64,000 nt of DNA from Chaenocephalus aceratus (Eukaryota > Chordata > Actinopteri > Perciformes > Channichthyidae). The position numbers and the translations under genes were made by a program. The notes below the pieces were generated by a model that ran no database searches, was not told the origin of the DNA, and saw only the letters and a program-made list of their open reading frames with translations. Numbering within the stretch: position 1 is the stretch's first letter; each line of letters opens with the position of its first letter. Below, piece by piece: positions 62,394 to 64,000 of this stretch. The stretch covers positions 32,252,452 through 32,316,451 of the forward strand of contig CM043800.1 of assembly GCA_023974075.1 (NCBI GenBank). Reading direction: 5' to 3'.

Positions 62394-63125
62394 TATTAAT
62401 AGTGTAGATACAGGTCTGTAAGTAGCAATATCACAGTTCAAGTAAAAGTACTGCATTACAAATTGTACTAGTGTAAAAGTACTTAAAGGGGACCTATCAT
62501 GCAAAATGCACTTTTTGATGTATTTTATACATGAATATGTGTCCCCGGTGCGTCGGGGAACTCACGAAGCGTCAGAAAATAAAACCCTTTCTCTTTTCCT
62601 CCGTACCCAAATCTTTTAAAAACGGGGGTACAACAGGCGGATGCAGATTTGCTGCCGATATGACGTCAAATCTGCGGCGGACCCACAGCACTATCAGAAA
62701 CAATGCCTGACGTGTTTTGGACGTAATCTCGTCTTTGTTTACGTTAGCAAGCCTCGCTAACACTCGGAGCTAACCTGTACTGTAGAGCACATGTGTTTAA
62801 AAAGCAGGAAATAAAAAAAGGAACTCACCTTGTGATGAACCCGCAAGAGAAAAAGCATTTGAGCTCCATACTGTTTCAGAAATAATCAAGTGTCCTCTCA
62901 CGATTTGTTTAGCAAATGAAGGATCATTTAGTGGTTAAAATAAAGGTTTGAATGAACATTATTATCGTTTATGCATTTAGTAGAACATTAAATGTTCAGA
63001 TGGTAAAGGTGGGGTAGATTTCAGTATCTTAATGGTTGTGGTGTAGAAGTAAAAACAAGCAATAAAATACTAAAAGTATCTCTAAAAGTACATAACTTAA
63101 GTAAATGCTCTTACTTAATGTATTC
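62394..63125. mobile_element. 'AAAAGTACTTAA' repeat interrupted by a TTAAAGG element
   Basis: Left half 62394-62483 (GTTCAAGTAAAAGTACTGCA; TAGTGTAAAAGTACTTAA) and right half 63040-63125 (TCTAAAAGTACATAACTTAA) belong to a common fish repeat. Between them, TTAAAGGGGACCTATCATGC (62483) starts a relative of the 61072-61556 element whose right end I cannot place. Confidence 0.5.

Positions 63126-64000
<875 letters not shown>

Overview
The window is eukaryotic and almost certainly from a ray-finned (teleost) fish. It has long AT-rich introns with canonical GT-AG junctions, very long (CA/TG)n microsatellites, L2-type LINE tails ending in (ATTG)n or (TAA)n, tRNA-derived SINEs, hAT/ZBED-type elements, short elements flanked by TTAA, and a DIRS/Ngaro-type tyrosine-recombinase element. 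No prokaryotic features are present.

Only one host gene can be supported. Positions 3695-20024 (+) hold the last five coding exons of a class-I alpha-1,2-mannosidase (GH47). Its closest match by recalled sequence is MAN1C1 (Golgi mannosidase IC). The five exons join in a consistent reading frame and encode about 254 C-terminal residues, ending at TAG 20022-20024. The 5' exons lie before the window. The product trims alpha-1,2-linked mannose from N-glycans in the Golgi. Introns of 8.0, 4.2, 1.9 and 1.4 kb separate the exons. The first holds a 4.2-kb hAT-like element (4965-9144) with a perfect 8-bp target-site duplication (TSD), which itself carries a 12-bp minisatellite, a transposase exon remnant and a 2-kb palindrome.

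From about 21.3 kb to the end I see no host gene. The sequence is intergenic, or belongs to very long introns of a gene I cannot see, and is filled with nested mobile elements. The main ones are: a long-arm inverted-repeat family with two complete copies (24982-27867 and 49412-52680, each with an 8-bp TSD) and a fragment (58150-59409); a 5'-truncated L2 LINE with a readable reverse transcriptase (33183-35690, minus); a second LINE fragment (38128-38666, minus); a 5.5-kb element at 38947-44487 (minus); hAT-type short elements (24048-24743, 44991-45853); a hAT-like pair (47690-49054 and 55400-56060); and small TTAA-flanked elements.

The most interesting object is the 5.5-kb element at 38947-44487. 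On the minus strand its direct repeats are arranged A1 - internal - B1 - A2 - B2, the split-direct-repeat layout of Ngaro-type retrotransposons. It keeps an apparently intact tyrosine recombinase (R, H-x-x-R, W and Y all present), but I find no reverse transcriptase or RNase H. Its interior also holds a degraded second copy of the recombinase 3' end and two unrelated tandem arrays, each next to the same short sequence that resembles a splice acceptor.

All family assignments were made by eye from motifs and repeat comparison within the window; no database search was possible.
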